A stretch of 64,000 bases of DNA from Acidovorax sp. Leaf78 (GCF_001422735.1 NZ_LMLZ01000021.1:124227-188226), one strand, 5' to 3'; numbered from the stretch's first letter, positions 1-8,641 are shown. Notes: generated by a model from the letters alone, not told the origin. A program made the numbers and translations.

Positions 1-7
1 CCCAACC

Positions 8-2230
8 ATGACTGTCATGAACCACCCTTCACACGCCCGCCACGCCCGCCGTGCCGACCTGCACTTCGCACCCAACCGCCTCGCCCGCTTGGTCCGGCAA
101 TGCCTGGGCGCGGGCTTTGCCATCGCCGCGGTCGGCGTGGGCGCGCAGACCGCCAGCAAGACTGCCCTGGACGAGGTGGTCGTCTCCGACCAGGCCGAGG
201 CCATCGGCGGCCTGCAAAAGACCTACTCCGGCGGCCAACTGGCGCGCGGCGGCGACCTAGGCCTGCTGGGCAAGGTCGATTTGATGAACGTGCCCTTCAG
301 CACCACCAACTACACGTCCGAACTGATCCAGAACCAGCAGGCACAAAGCGTCTCCGACGTGGTGATGAACGATGCCTCGGTGCGCCCCATGGCGTCGCGC
401 GGCGGCTTCGGCGACGATTTTCAGGTTCGCGGCTTCACCGTGGGCAATGGCGACCTCGCCATCAACGGCCTGTACGGCCTGGCCCCGTCCACGCGCATTC
501 CCCTCGAAATGATCGAGCGCGTGGAAGTGCTGAAAGGCCCCGGCGCGCTGACGAGCGGCGTCGGCCCCAATGGCAGCGTGGGCGGCAGCATCAACACGGT
601 GCTCAAACGCGCGGGCGACGCGCCGCTCACGCGCCTGACCAGCACCTACATGAGCAAGTCCAACTTTGCAGCCCACCTGGACGTGGGCCGCCGCTTCGGC
701 CAAGACAACGAATGGGGCGTGCGCCTCAACGGCCTGGTGCGCGGTGGTGAAGGCACCACCGACAACGGCAAGCAGAACCTCAACCTCGGCTCCATCGCGC
801 TGGACTACGCGGGCGCACGCACCCGCTGGTCGCTCGACGCCACCGCCACGCGCGGAGAGACCGACAACTTCCGCAACCACATCACGCTGCCCACCGCCGG
901 CGGCATCCCTGCCGTGCCCGACACGCGCTCGGTCTGGTACCCAGGCACCGAACTCAAGGACAACTTCAAGCTCGTGACCTCGCGCCTGGAGCACGACCTC
1001 AACGACAGCACCACGGTCTACGGCAGCGTGGGCTGGTCCAAGCTGGATTACATGCAGGACTTCCCCGGCGGTTCGGGGCTGGCCGCCAACGGCAACTTCA
1101 ATGTGCGCAACGCGTGGTACGACCAGTACACCGACTCCAAGGCCGCCGATGTGGGCCTGCGCAAGCGCTTCAACACCGGCACCGTCAAGCACACCGTGGC
1201 CATTGGCATGAACTACATGGCACAGGAGACCGGGTATTTCTATGCCACCTCGGCCAGCACCAATCCGTCCAACCTGTACAACCCCGTTCCCGCCCCGGCC
1301 ATGACGGGCGTGCGCGGCGCACCGGCCAAGAGCGTTGACAACCACCAGCACAGCTTCGCCATCGCCGACACCATGGGCTTCTTCAACGACAGCCTGCTCG
1401 TGACCGTGGGGCTGCGCCGGCAGACGATGGACTACGAAGGTTTCAACGTGGCAACGGGCGCATCGACCAGCCAGTACAAGGCCAGCAGCACCACGCCGTT
1501 GGCAGGCGTGGTGTTCAAACCCGCCAAGAACATCTCTGTCTACGCCAACTACACGGCCGGCCTCTCGCGCGGCAGCAAGGTGTCCGAGACAGCCACCCCC
1601 GCCTACGACAACGCAGGACAGACCATTCCGCCCTTCAAGTCCAAGCAGATCGAAATGGGCGTGAAGGCGGACTGGGGCCGCATCACCACGCAGGCCGCGG
1701 TCTACGAAATCAAGCGACCCAGCGCCTACACCACGACGTCGGCCATCGACCCGAGCCTGAACCACTACGGCTTTGACGGCGAGCAGCGCAACCGCGGCCT
1801 GGAACTGACGGCTTATGGTGAAGTGCAGCGCGGCCTGCGCCTGATGGCCAGCGTCGCCTTCACCGACGCCAAGCTCACCCGCACGCAAGGCGGCGTCAAC
1901 CAGGGCAAGAAGGTCTCGGGTGTGCCTGAGCACAACTTCAACCTGGGCCTGGACTGGGACACGCCTTGGGTGCAGGGCCTGAGCCTCAATGGCCGCGTCG
2001 TCAGTTCCTCGTCCGTATACCGCAACGCCGACAACACGCTGAGCACGCCGTCCTGGACGCGCCTGGACATCGGCGCACGCTACACCACCAAGCTGTCGGG
2101 CAAGCCGCTCGTGCTGCGCGCCAATCTGGAAAACCTGAGTGAAAAGGCGTACTGGATCACAGGCATCAACGGCTACTCGACCACCGGCCTGCCGCGCACG
2201 CTGACACTGTCGGCCCAGATGGACTTCTGA
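8..2230 (+). CDS. TonB-dependent siderophore receptor
   Basis: An outer-membrane ligand-gated channel that takes up ferric siderophores using TonB energy. The 740-residue product has a basic N-terminus and a hydrophobic signal segment ending near GVGAQ. A TonB-box-like DEVVVSD follows at about residue 55, then a plug domain with VEVLKGPGAL and GGSINTVLKRA, then a long barrel of alternating aromatic strands. The last residue is Phe, as expected for an outer-membrane barrel. The start at 8 could be the second Met at 17; anything further upstream is outside the window. The ligand cannot be read from sequence. A ferritin gene follows on the same strand, which fits an iron role. The family call is secure; the substrate is inferred. 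Confidence 0.9.
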   Translation: MTVMNHPSHARHARRADLHFAPNRLARLVRQCLGAGFAIAAVGVGAQTASKTALDEVVVSDQAEAIGGLQKTYSGGQLARGGDLGLLGKVDLMNVPFSTTNYTSELIQNQQAQSVSDVVMNDASVRPMASRGGFGDDFQVRGFTVGNGDLAINGLYGLAPSTRIPLEMIERVEVLKGPGALTSGVGPNGSVGGSINTVLKRAGDAPLTRLTSTYMSKSNFAAHLDVGRRFGQDNEWGVRLNGLVRGGEGTTDNGKQNLNLGSIALDYAGARTRWSLDATATRGETDNFRNHITLPTAGGIPAVPDTRSVWYPGTELKDNFKLVTSRLEHDLNDSTTVYGSVGWSKLDYMQDFPGGSGLAANGNFNVRNAWYDQYTDSKAADVGLRKRFNTGTVKHTVAIGMNYMAQETGYFYATSASTNPSNLYNPVPAPAMTGVRGAPAKSVDNHQHSFAIADTMGFFNDSLLVTVGLRRQTMDYEGFNVATGASTSQYKASSTTPLAGVVFKPAKNISVYANYTAGLSRGSKVSETATPAYDNAGQTIPPFKSKQIEMGVKADWGRITTQAAVYEIKRPSAYTTTSAIDPSLNHYGFDGEQRNRGLELTAYGEVQRGLRLMASVAFTDAKLTRTQGGVNQGKKVSGVPEHNFNLGLDWDTPWVQGLSLNGRVVSSSSVYRNADNTLSTPSWTRLDIGARYTTKLSGKPLVLRANLENLSEKAYWITGINGYSTTGLPRTLTLSAQMDF

Positions 2231-2348
2231 TCTGCGAACATTGACAAAAGGCGGCAGCCCCGCTTGGTGAGACTGCAGCCTGACTTGGCGGTCGGTCGCC
2301 GCCGCCAGACCGGAGCCAAGCCCGCAGTCCGATGCGAACGCTTCTGAT

Positions 2349-2379
2349 CCCCGTACGCATGCAATGCGCAGGTACGGGG
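2349..2379. other. stem-loop between receptor and bacterioferritin
   Basis: CCCCGTAC (2349-2356) pairs perfectly with GTACGGGG (2372-2379), and GCAT/ATGC can pair inside the loop. No T-run follows, so this is not a standard terminator. It lies 62 bp before the bacterioferritin start and could be an RNA stem or a protein-binding dyad. Confidence 0.35.
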
Positions 2380-2441
2380 ACATTGCGTGCGAAAAGGGTC
2401 TGAAACCACGATACTCCCTGCCTTACCAGAAAGACAACAAC

Positions 2442-2909
2442 ATGCAGGGCCATCCTCAAGTCATCGACTATTTCAAGGATCTGCTGCGCGGCGAGCTGGC
2501 CGCGCGCGACCAATACTTCGCGCATTCGCGCATCTACGAAGACCAGGGCTTCACCAAGCTCTTCACCCGCCTCGACCACGAGATGCAGGAAGAAACCCAG
2601 CACGCCGACGCCCTGCTGCGCCGCATCCTGATGCTGGGCGGCCGCCCCGACATGCGCCCCAAAGAGTTCACCCCCGGCGAGACCGTGCCGGACATGCTGA
2701 GGAAGGATCTGGCCACCGAATACGAAGTCCGCGCCGCCCTGCAGCAGGGCATCGCGCTGTGCGAAAGCGTGCGCGACTACGTGAGCCGTGATTTGCTGCT
2801 GCTGCAACTGCGCGACACGGAAGAGGACCACGCTTACTGGTTGGAGAAGCAGATTGGTCTGATCGACAAGGTGGGCTTGCAGAACTATCTGCAATCGCAA
2901 ACGGTTTGA
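2442..2909 (+). CDS. bfr: bacterioferritin-type ferritin, haem-ligand Met replaced
   Basis: An iron-storage and ferroxidase protein of the bacterioferritin family; 155 residues against about 158 in E. coli. The start at 2442 gives [11 protein letters not shown], the normal family N-terminus. All six di-iron ligands align: E18, E51, H54, E93, and E126 with H129 in the EEDH segment. The residue matching Met52, which binds haem between subunits in E. coli Bfr, is Thr52 here. The protein may therefore be haem-free, or may need a second Met52-containing subunit as in two-subunit bacterioferritins. It follows a siderophore receptor by 211 bp. The symbol is assigned by similarity. Confidence 0.88.
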   Translation: MQGHPQVIDYFKDLLRGELAARDQYFAHSRIYEDQGFTKLFTRLDHEMQEETQHADALLRRILMLGGRPDMRPKEFTPGETVPDMLRKDLATEYEVRAALQQGIALCESVRDYVSRDLLLLQLRDTEEDHAYWLEKQIGLIDKVGLQNYLQSQTV

Positions 2910-3194
2910 TCTGCGGCCGGGCGCTTACGCCGGCCGATGATGGATTTGTGTGCAGGGTGACATTGATTTTTTGGGAAATTCATCAACTCCCAAACTGAGG
3001 AAGCGGCCGAGTTTCCGACACTGAAAGTTCGATGCGCTCGTCATCGCAAATTCGGTTGTGCAGATTGCGCAACTACTGTTCTGAGCATTGCTGGAGGTTG
3101 GGTGTGGGTGTTGAACAAACAACATCGCAGATGCTGATGCGATGACTGATATCGGCCAAGGGCAGCCTGTCAGCTCAAATGAAAGCGGGCGCTC
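2910..3194. other. gap without recognisable gene, visibly AT-richer
   Basis: A hairpin without a T-run (CGGCCGG/CCGGCCG, about 2914-2936) follows the ferritin stop. Base composition then drops towards AT and stays lower to about 5350. An open minus-strand frame at 2925-3230 runs into the attC-like site and has no protein-like character. The stretch may be a degraded cassette. Confidence 0.4.
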
Positions 3195-3290
3195 GCCGTT
3201 AGAGTCAAGCGGCAAACAACGGCGGCACATACTGGCAAAAGCGAGCGACAGTTGGCCCCGTTGTTTGTCCGCGTGATTGACTGGTTAGGC
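3195..3290 (-). other. attC-like integron recombination site (degenerate)
   Basis: Read on the minus strand, GCCTAAC (3290-3284) matches the R-box consensus RYYYAAC. A near-perfect hairpin follows: CAAACAACGG pairs with CCGTTGTTTG, GCGG with CCGC, and AGTCAA with TTGACT. One unpaired A sits in the stem, like the extrahelical bases of attC sites. The distal box reads CTAACGGC rather than GTTRRRY, so that core is degenerate. The site begins 28 bp past the stop of the 3319-3678 gene, where a cassette attC should lie. Confidence 0.55.
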
Positions 3291-3318
3291 CTGATGCATC
3301 AGCTTGGCTCACAAATGA

Positions 3319-3678
3319 CTAGCGCCAGAAGCGCCACCAGGGACGCCTTGGAGATGCGCCACTTTCCGCTGCGGTTGGAATTGGTGGAGCAGCAAACAAG
3401 AGAGCTACCATCTCTTTATTGAGACCTTCAGGGACGGGTTGTTGGAATGACAAGACTTCGGCCCCGTTGACCAAAACTCGAAGCGTACTCTCTGACCAAC
3501 CATAGACCGCCGTTCGCTGCGGTGATGCTTCAATCTCTAGCTCTCCCTCAGAGGGCGACGTAGCTCGCAGTTCAATTGCCGTGCCTGCAGGAAATGCGAA
3601 ACCTTCAGCCCAAGGTTCAAACCACAAGTACAACGTGCCGCTCTTTGGCGCCTTAAGTTGGAGGATCTGCTCGTGCAT
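3319..3678 (-). CDS. integron-cassette-type protein of unknown function
   Basis: A 119-residue protein that I do not recognise. It begins MHEQILQLKAPKSG, appears beta-rich with an acidic middle, and ends in a basic Trp-rich tail (RRPWWRFWR). There is no signal peptide or membrane segment. The start codon lies about 10 nt after the GTTAGGC core of the upstream attC site, and the stop lies 28 bp before the next attC-like site. This is the normal layout of an integron gene cassette. Codon use is less GC-biased than in flanking genes. Function is unknown. Confidence 0.6.
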   Translation of the reverse strand: MHEQILQLKAPKSGTLYLWFEPWAEGFAFPAGTAIELRATSPSEGELEIEASPQRTAVYGWSESTLRVLVNGAEVLSFQQPVPEGLNKEMVALLFAAPPIPTAAESGASPRRPWWRFWR

Positions 3679-3687
3679 GTTGCTAAT

Positions 3688-3745
3688 GCCTAACGTTCAA
3701 GTTCAGCGGACGCTCGGGGCGGTCCGCTGCAACGCCCGGTTAGGT
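3688..3745 (-). other. attC recombination site of an integron cassette
   Basis: A 58-bp imperfect palindrome bounded on the minus strand by ACCTAAC (R'') and GTTAGGC (R'), both fitting the consensus boxes. The arms GTTGCAGCGGAC and GTCCGCTGAAC pair with typical attC asymmetry. Length, boxes and stem match class-1-type attC sites. The upstream gene reads into the site, giving the ALQRTAPSVR tail often seen in cassette proteins. Confidence 0.8.
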
Positions 3746-4026
3746 TTCTGGCTGCCGAACACCCTCTTGTGCCAGTACGTGTGCGGCGCAGCAAACCAAT
3801 GCTCGTTTTTGGATGTCTGAAACTGAGCGAGCTGCCCCATCGAAATCTCGTAGCGGCTGAACAATGAAAGCAGATCTCGCAGGGATGCTTCGGACAGCCG
3901 AGAGCGAATTACCAAGGTGTCTTGCTCCCAACGCAAAAAGCCGGGGATCTCCGCAGCCCACTGGAAGAGGTGCTTCTCGTCCAGCTGCGAACCGAACCAT
4001 ATACCAGAGCAGTCTAGGTGAACCAT
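3703..4026 (-). CDS. integron-cassette-type protein of unknown function, C-terminus encoded by attC
   Basis: A 107-residue protein of unknown family, starting MVHLDCSGIWFGSQ and rich in Trp, Phe and Leu. There is no signal peptide or membrane helix. The final residues, NRALQRTAPSVR, are translated from the attC site into which the frame runs. That is common for cassette genes and shows direction and cassette membership. No attC core is visible before its start, so the upstream cassette border is lost or degenerate. Confidence 0.6.
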   Translation of the reverse strand: MVHLDCSGIWFGSQLDEKHLFQWAAEIPGFLRWEQDTLVIRSRLSEASLRDLLSLFSRYEISMGQLAQFQTSKNEHWFAAPHTYWHKRVFGSQKPNRALQRTAPSVR

Positions 4027-4484
4027 GCGAAACCTAAAGATGATGGGCGGCTACGAAGACCAGAATCGGCCAGGAGCAGCCGGAGGCGTGCGGGGGCCTT
4101 CAATCCCTCAAGCCTTTTGGCATCACGCTCGGATGCTCAGCGTAGATTGGGTCAAGCAACTCATGAGACAGCTTGCCAACATGTAGGCCGATCAAGCGCC
4201 TGAAGGACTAAAGAGCCCGGTCATCCAAACGTACCTCCGCTTCCAGTAGCGCCATCGAAAGTTGGCCTATAGCGGCCTCAAGAGGGGCAGCTATTGCTGC
4301 TGCGTCGCGTTGATTCATATTCGGTACAAGGTTTGATGTGGCCCTAGCGCGGAGCCTGCGAGGATACCTCCCTGCACAATTTGTGGCGCTATCCTCGGCC
4401 AAGACGTCTGCTTTGGGCCCAGAGCGGCTGTTGGACCAATCCAAAAACGGACCTTCAGGTAGCGGCGGCGAGACTTCCGAAGCG
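4027..4484. other. gap with no convincing gene
   Basis: This 458-bp stretch is lower in GC than the flanks. A short minus-strand frame (4208-4318, 36 codons, starting MNQRDAAAIAAPLEAA) looks protein-like but has no ribosome site and may be a gene fragment. No attC core was found, although one would be expected if the next gene were also a cassette. Confidence 0.35.
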
Positions 4485-4823
4485 TTACTTCCGGGGTGTG
4501 CAGGGATACCAGAATGCCAAAGCATCGGAAACTGCCTCAGAAGCCGGCCCATCGTTGTCGAATAAACCTTCTTCCACTCCCATTCGGACAGCTAGTAAAG
4601 CTGCGCTTTCGTTGGCAATATCTGTCCGGCCGGTAGGTGGGCAAACGCGTCTCACAGAGAGAAGTGCCCTGTATGTTCCAAGCACATAGGAGTCGAATTG
4701 CTTGCGCCTATTGACGTCGCCATTGCTCCATTCGGCAAGTTGGCGGCCATTGATAGGCGAGATCGTTTGAGCAAAGCTGGAAATGCAACTAGCTCCAAGC
4801 AACAAGAGGATGCTCAGTTTCAT
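4485..4823 (-). CDS. secreted small protein, Rap1a/Tai-like immunity candidate
   Basis: A 112-residue protein starting at 4823 with a clean signal peptide: MKLSILLLLG, then a cleavage site near SFAQT. The mature part has a helix-rich pattern (NGRQLAEW, SYVLGTYRALL) and a central VCPP. It carries an EESAALL-like helix near the end and closes with WYPC. That order resembles Rap1a-type immunity proteins, which neutralise type VI secretion amidases in the periplasm. The match is by pattern only, and no effector gene is next to it. An in-frame upstream Met at 4919 would bury the signal peptide, so 4823 is preferred. It sits in the cassette-like island. Confidence 0.5.
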   Translation of the reverse strand: MKLSILLLLGASCISSFAQTISPINGRQLAEWSNGDVNRRKQFDSYVLGTYRALLSVRRVCPPTGRTDIANESAALLAVRMGVEEGLFDNDGPASEAVSDALAFWYPCTPRK

Positions 4824-4902
4824 ATCAGTGTATTTGGGGGATGTCTGCATCTGGCCGCAATCAGTCTTAGCAGTGGCATGTCGAGAGACCAAAATCAGCA
4901 AT

Positions 4903-5262
4903 CTACGCCAGGATTCCACAAGCCGTCAGATCTCTCTGCGACAGCTGGAAAAGTAGGTGCTTTGCGCAGCCCTCTGGATCGTCCGTGCATTCGCAAGGTC
5001 CCAGGGGCAATGCGATTGATATCGGGTCTTTAAAAATCTGTGCAGACCGCTCGTGACCTAGCGGCGCTCTGATCTCCACATGCCCCTCCTGGAACTGCAA
5101 TGGGATGTGGATGCAGTCATGAAAAAGCAAACTCTGCACCCCTGCCGCCGCTAATGCGGCGTGGAGTTCATCAAGACCATCGGGGCTTTGCATGTGTCGA
5201 TTCTCTGTGAAGACGGTACACCGATCGTCCGCTTCTTGCCGATAGCGGAAGTCTAGCCCCAT
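4903..5262 (-). CDS. hypothetical protein of cassette-like island
   Basis: A 119-residue protein of no family I recognise. It has a central segment SLLFHDCIHIPLQFQEGHVEI and a C-terminal cluster of Cys and acidic residues (GPCECTDDPEGCAKH). No signal peptide or membrane helix is visible. The stop lies 79 bp before the start of the Rap1a-like gene, and no attC separates them. The two may be co-transcribed or share one cassette. Function unknown. Confidence 0.5.
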   Translation of the reverse strand: MGLDFRYRQEADDRCTVFTENRHMQSPDGLDELHAALAAAGVQSLLFHDCIHIPLQFQEGHVEIRAPLGHERSAQIFKDPISIALPLGPCECTDDPEGCAKHLLFQLSQRDLTACGILA

Positions 5263-5406
5263 CGCACGCCTGCAGGCGGCACCAACTAGGCGCCGACGCG
5301 TCGCGAGGCCACTTTATTCTGGGTATGCCCTCGCTAGGCTGAATCTGGCCAGATGTGTGGGACGGTTGTCGTTGCAGCCAACCAAGCAAACACCGACACT
5401 GATTCC

Positions 5407-6420
5407 ATGCCTCTATCCACCCGCACCGTGGCCTGCCTGATCTACCCCGACGTCATGAGCCTGGACGCAGTCGGGCCATTGCAGGTCTTCGGCTCGGCCA
5501 ATGCCGAGCGCGCGGGCCACGGCCTGCCGCCCGCGTATGCGCTGCGCATGGTGGCGGAGGCCGCCGGGCCTGTCACCACATCGGCAGGGTTTGCGCTGGT
5601 AGCGGATGTCAGCTGGGCCACGCTGGACCCGGCGCAGTTGGACACCGTGCTGGTCGCTGGCGGCGATGGCGTCATGGCGCAACTGGACAACACCACACTC
5701 CAGCAATGGCTGCGCGGCGCAGAGCCGCAGGTGCGCCGCATGGGCTCGGTGTGCTCGGGCGCGCTGCTGTTGGCGCATGCCGGGCTGCTCGACGGGCTGC
5801 ATGCCACCACCCACTGGTGCCGCACCGACCTGATGCGCCGCGACTACCCCGCGGTGCAGGTGGACGATGACTGTCTGCACACCTACGATGCGGCCAGCGC
5901 GGTGTACGGCCACCTGTTCACATCGGCCGGCGTCACGGCGGGTATTGACCTGGCGCTGGCGCTGGTGGAGGCCGACCTGGGCCGGCCCATGGCGCTGGCC
6001 GTGGCGCGGCGGCTGGTGATGTTCATGCGCCGCCCGGGCGGGCAGGCGCAGTTCAGCGCCCTGCTCGCGCCCGAAACCCGGCATGCGCCGCGGCTGGCGG
6101 CGCTGCTGGAATGGATCCCTTCGCAGTTGGGCGGTGACCTGTCGCTGGATGCGCTGGCCGAGCAGGCCTGCATGCCGCCGCGCACGCTGACGCGCGTGTT
6201 CCAGCGCGAACTGGGTACCACGCCTGGGCGCTATGTGGAGCGCGTTCGGGTCGAGGCCGCCTCCAACCTGCTTTCGCAGGCCCAGGCATCGGTCTCCACC
6301 GTCGCGCGGCTGTGCGGCTTCGAGCACCCCGAGAACCTGCGCCGCAGCTTTCATAAGCACCGAGCCGTGAGCCCGCAGGCGTATGCGCAGCGCTTTGGCG
6401 CGGGGGCGCTGCTCGACTGA
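5407..6420 (+). CDS. GlxA family transcriptional regulator (DJ-1/PfpI-AraC)
   Basis: A 337-residue regulator with an N-terminal DJ-1/PfpI-like domain (about 1-190) and a C-terminal AraC helix-turn-helix pair (about 215-330). The first domain opens ACLIYPDVMSLDAVGPLQVFG and carries the nucleophile-elbow-like Cys in MGSVCSGALLLAHAG. The second has LDALAEQACMPPRTLTRVFQ and VARLCGFEHPENLRRSFHKH. The start at 5407 fits the family N-terminus; an earlier in-frame ATG at 5353 adds unrelated residues. The MFS gene begins 76 bp downstream on the same strand and is the likely target or partner. Ligand unknown. Confidence 0.88.
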   Translation: MPLSTRTVACLIYPDVMSLDAVGPLQVFGSANAERAGHGLPPAYALRMVAEAAGPVTTSAGFALVADVSWATLDPAQLDTVLVAGGDGVMAQLDNTTLQQWLRGAEPQVRRMGSVCSGALLLAHAGLLDGLHATTHWCRTDLMRRDYPAVQVDDDCLHTYDAASAVYGHLFTSAGVTAGIDLALALVEADLGRPMALAVARRLVMFMRRPGGQAQFSALLAPETRHAPRLAALLEWIPSQLGGDLSLDALAEQACMPPRTLTRVFQRELGTTPGRYVERVRVEAASNLLSQAQASVSTVARLCGFEHPENLRRSFHKHRAVSPQAYAQRFGAGALLD

Positions 6421-6496
6421 CTCTCGCCCCACCGCGCCCTCTCTACCCCACCGCCCTTGCTTTGCGCCCCTGCGGCGCGCCACCGAAAGTCGATCC

Positions 6497-7672
6497 ATGC
6501 TGCTCTTGCGCAATGCGTCCGTTCGCCTGCTGTTTGCGGGCCAGGCCCTGTACTGGGGCTGCTCCATCATCGGCATCACGCTCACCTCCATCGTTGGCGC
6601 GCGGCTGGCGCCCTGGCCGGTGCTGGCCACGCTGCCGCTGGCGCTGCTGGTGCTGGGCAACCTGGTGGCGGTGCAGCCGCTGTCGCTGTTCATGCAGCGC
6701 CGGGGGCGGCGCGCGGGGCTGCAGGCCGGCGCGCTCTTTGGTGTGGCGGGCGGGCTGGTGAGCATGGTGGGCGTGCAGTGGGGCAGCTTTGCGGTCTTCT
6801 GCGCGGGCACGCTGGCCATCGGCGCGTACCAGGCCTCGTCGGGCTACTACACCTATGCGGCGCTGGAGGCGGTCGACCCCACGCAAAAAGGCCGTGCTGC
6901 AGCCTGCGTGGTGGCGGGCGGCTTGTGCGCGGCGGTGTTTGCGCCGCCGCTGGCGCTGTGGTCGCGCAATGTGCTGACCACGCCGCTGGCGGGCGCGTAC
7001 CTGGCCATTGCGGTGCTGGCCGCGCTGGGCTGGGCGGTGATGGCGCTGCTGCGCGAAGGCGTGGCGCCCAAGGCGGCGGCGGGCGGCATGGCGGCGATGC
7101 GCAGCCTGCTGGTGCGGCCCGGCCTGCGGGCGGCGGTGGTGATGACGGCCATCGGCCACGGCCTGATGATCCTGGTGATGAACGCCACGCCGCTGGCGAT
7201 GGAGGTGTGCGGTTTTTCCGCAGCATCGGCCGCGCAGGTGATCCAGTGGCACGTGATCGGCATGTTCGCACCTGCGCTGTTCTCGGGTGTGCTGGTGGAC
7301 CGCTTCGGCAGCCGCAACGTGGCGGCGGTGGGTGCGGCGTGCCTGGCAGCGAGCGCGGTGGTGGCGCTGTCGGGCATCTCGTTCACCGAGTTTCTGGCCA
7401 GCTCGTTTCTGCTGGGCACGGGCTGGAATCTGATGGTGATCTCGGGCACCACGCTGCTGGCAGAGAACCATGCCCCCGAGGAGCGCGAGCAGGCCCAGGC
7501 GCTGATGCAGCTGGCCAACGGCATCGTGGCGGCAATGATGTCTTTTGCCTCGGGCGCGCTGCTCAGCGGCGTGGGGTGGACGGCCATCAACGCGGTGGCG
7601 CTTCCGCTGCTGGCTGTGGCTGCAGGGCTGCTGTTTGTGCGGGGCCGGGGCGCTCCTGCCGCCGCGGGCTGA
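6497..7672 (+). CDS. MFS transporter
   Basis: An inner-membrane major facilitator of 391 residues with about 12 hydrophobic helices. The start at 6497 (MLLLRNASVRLLFAGQALYW) begins just before the first helix; the open frame upstream is the tail of the intergenic region. A loop with RRGRRAGLQAG after helix 2 resembles the family's conserved loop 2-3, and DRFGSRNV occupies the equivalent place in the second half. Substrate unknown. It follows the GlxA-type regulator, so it probably exports or imports a compound sensed by that regulator. Its TGA stop directly abuts the stop of the convergent LysR gene: TGATCA serves both. Confidence 0.85.
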   Translation: MLLLRNASVRLLFAGQALYWGCSIIGITLTSIVGARLAPWPVLATLPLALLVLGNLVAVQPLSLFMQRRGRRAGLQAGALFGVAGGLVSMVGVQWGSFAVFCAGTLAIGAYQASSGYYTYAALEAVDPTQKGRAAACVVAGGLCAAVFAPPLALWSRNVLTTPLAGAYLAIAVLAALGWAVMALLREGVAPKAAAGGMAAMRSLLVRPGLRAAVVMTAIGHGLMILVMNATPLAMEVCGFSAASAAQVIQWHVIGMFAPALFSGVLVDRFGSRNVAAVGAACLAASAVVALSGISFTEFLASSFLLGTGWNLMVISGTTLLAENHAPEEREQAQALMQLANGIVAAMMSFASGALLSGVGWTAINAVALPLLAVAAGLLFVRGRGAPAAAG

Positions 7673-8641
7673 TCAAGCCGCCGCCGAACGCTCGCGCACG
7701 AAGTCGATGAACCGGGCCAGGGCCGGGTTGTTGAGCGCGGCGGGCCACACCAGGCTGGTCTCGCACACGGGCAGCAGGGGCTCGGGCGCAACCTTCGGCG
7801 TCTTGACCCGCGCCCTGCCCGTGGCGGCCGGCCCGAACGCATCGGCCGCGCGGTACACGACGCCCTCGCGGCGGAACTGGGTCACGCTCTCGGGCACCCA
7901 GGCCACGCCCAGGCCGCCCCACACCAGGTTAACGATGGTCTGCATCTGAATGGCCTCTTGCGCCACCATGGGCACGCGCCCGGCCGCGTGGTAGAGCGCG
8001 AAGACGGTGTCGTGCAGCGAGGGGACGATGCGGCGCGGGAAGATCACCAAGGGCTCGGCCAGCACCTCGGGCAGATGCAGGCGCGGCGCCAGCGCCAGGG
8101 GGTGGCGTGCCGGCAGCGCCAGCACCAGCGGTTCCTCGGCCACGGTCAGGCGCGCGAGTTCAGGGGGCGCGAATCCGGGCGAATGCAGCATCAGCCCGGC
8201 ATCGAGCTCGCCCCGGGAGAACAGGGCACGCTGCACGTCGCCCGTGGCCTCTACCAGCTCCAGCGACACCTGCGGGCACAGCACCCGAAAGTCGCGCACC
8301 CATTCGGGCAGCCGCTCGAAGCCGATGGTGGAGACGAACGCCAACCGCACCCGCCCCACCTCGCCCGCCGCTGCCGCACGCGCCCGCACCGGCAGCGCCT
8401 GCGCGCGCTCCAGAAAGTCGCGCACATCGGGCAGCAGCGCCTCGCCTGCCGGGGTCAACGCCACGCGGCGCCGCGTGCGGTCGAACAGCATCACGCCCAG
8501 TGATCGCTCCATCTGCGCGATGGCTTGGGTCAGCGGCGGCTGGGTCATGTGCAGGCGAATGGCGGCGCGGCCGAAGTGCAGCTCTTCGGCCACAGTCACG
8601 AACTGGCGCCAGGCGCGCACGTCGATGAGTGCTTCTTTCAT
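7673..8641 (-). CDS. LysR family transcriptional regulator
   Basis: A 322-residue LysR regulator. The winged helix-turn-helix lies at residues 8-65 (FVTVAEELHFGRAAIRLHMTQ, then QPPLTQAIAQMERSLG), followed by a LysR substrate-binding domain. The N-terminus MKEALIDVRAWRQF at 8641 fixes the start; the open frame further upstream is intergenic. It is divergent from ilvD across 170 bp, and LysR proteins often control the divergent gene, so control of ilvD is a reasonable inference. The inducer is unknown. Confidence 0.88.
   Translation of the reverse strand: MKEALIDVRAWRQFVTVAEELHFGRAAIRLHMTQPPLTQAIAQMERSLGVMLFDRTRRRVALTPAGEALLPDVRDFLERAQALPVRARAAAAGEVGRVRLAFVSTIGFERLPEWVRDFRVLCPQVSLELVEATGDVQRALFSRGELDAGLMLHSPGFAPPELARLTVAEEPLVLALPARHPLALAPRLHLPEVLAEPLVIFPRRIVPSLHDTVFALYHAAGRVPMVAQEAIQMQTIVNLVWGGLGVAWVPESVTQFRREGVVYRAADAFGPAATGRARVKTPKVAPEPLLPVCETSLVWPAALNNPALARFIDFVRERSAAA

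Noticed and set aside
257..2383. A 708-codon minus-strand frame across the TonB receptor
   Set aside because: Shadow of the receptor gene; composition is Val/Ala/Gly/His-rich with no family features.
2925..3230. A 101-codon minus-strand frame
   Set aside because: Runs into the attC-like site, lacks a ribosome site and protein-like character.
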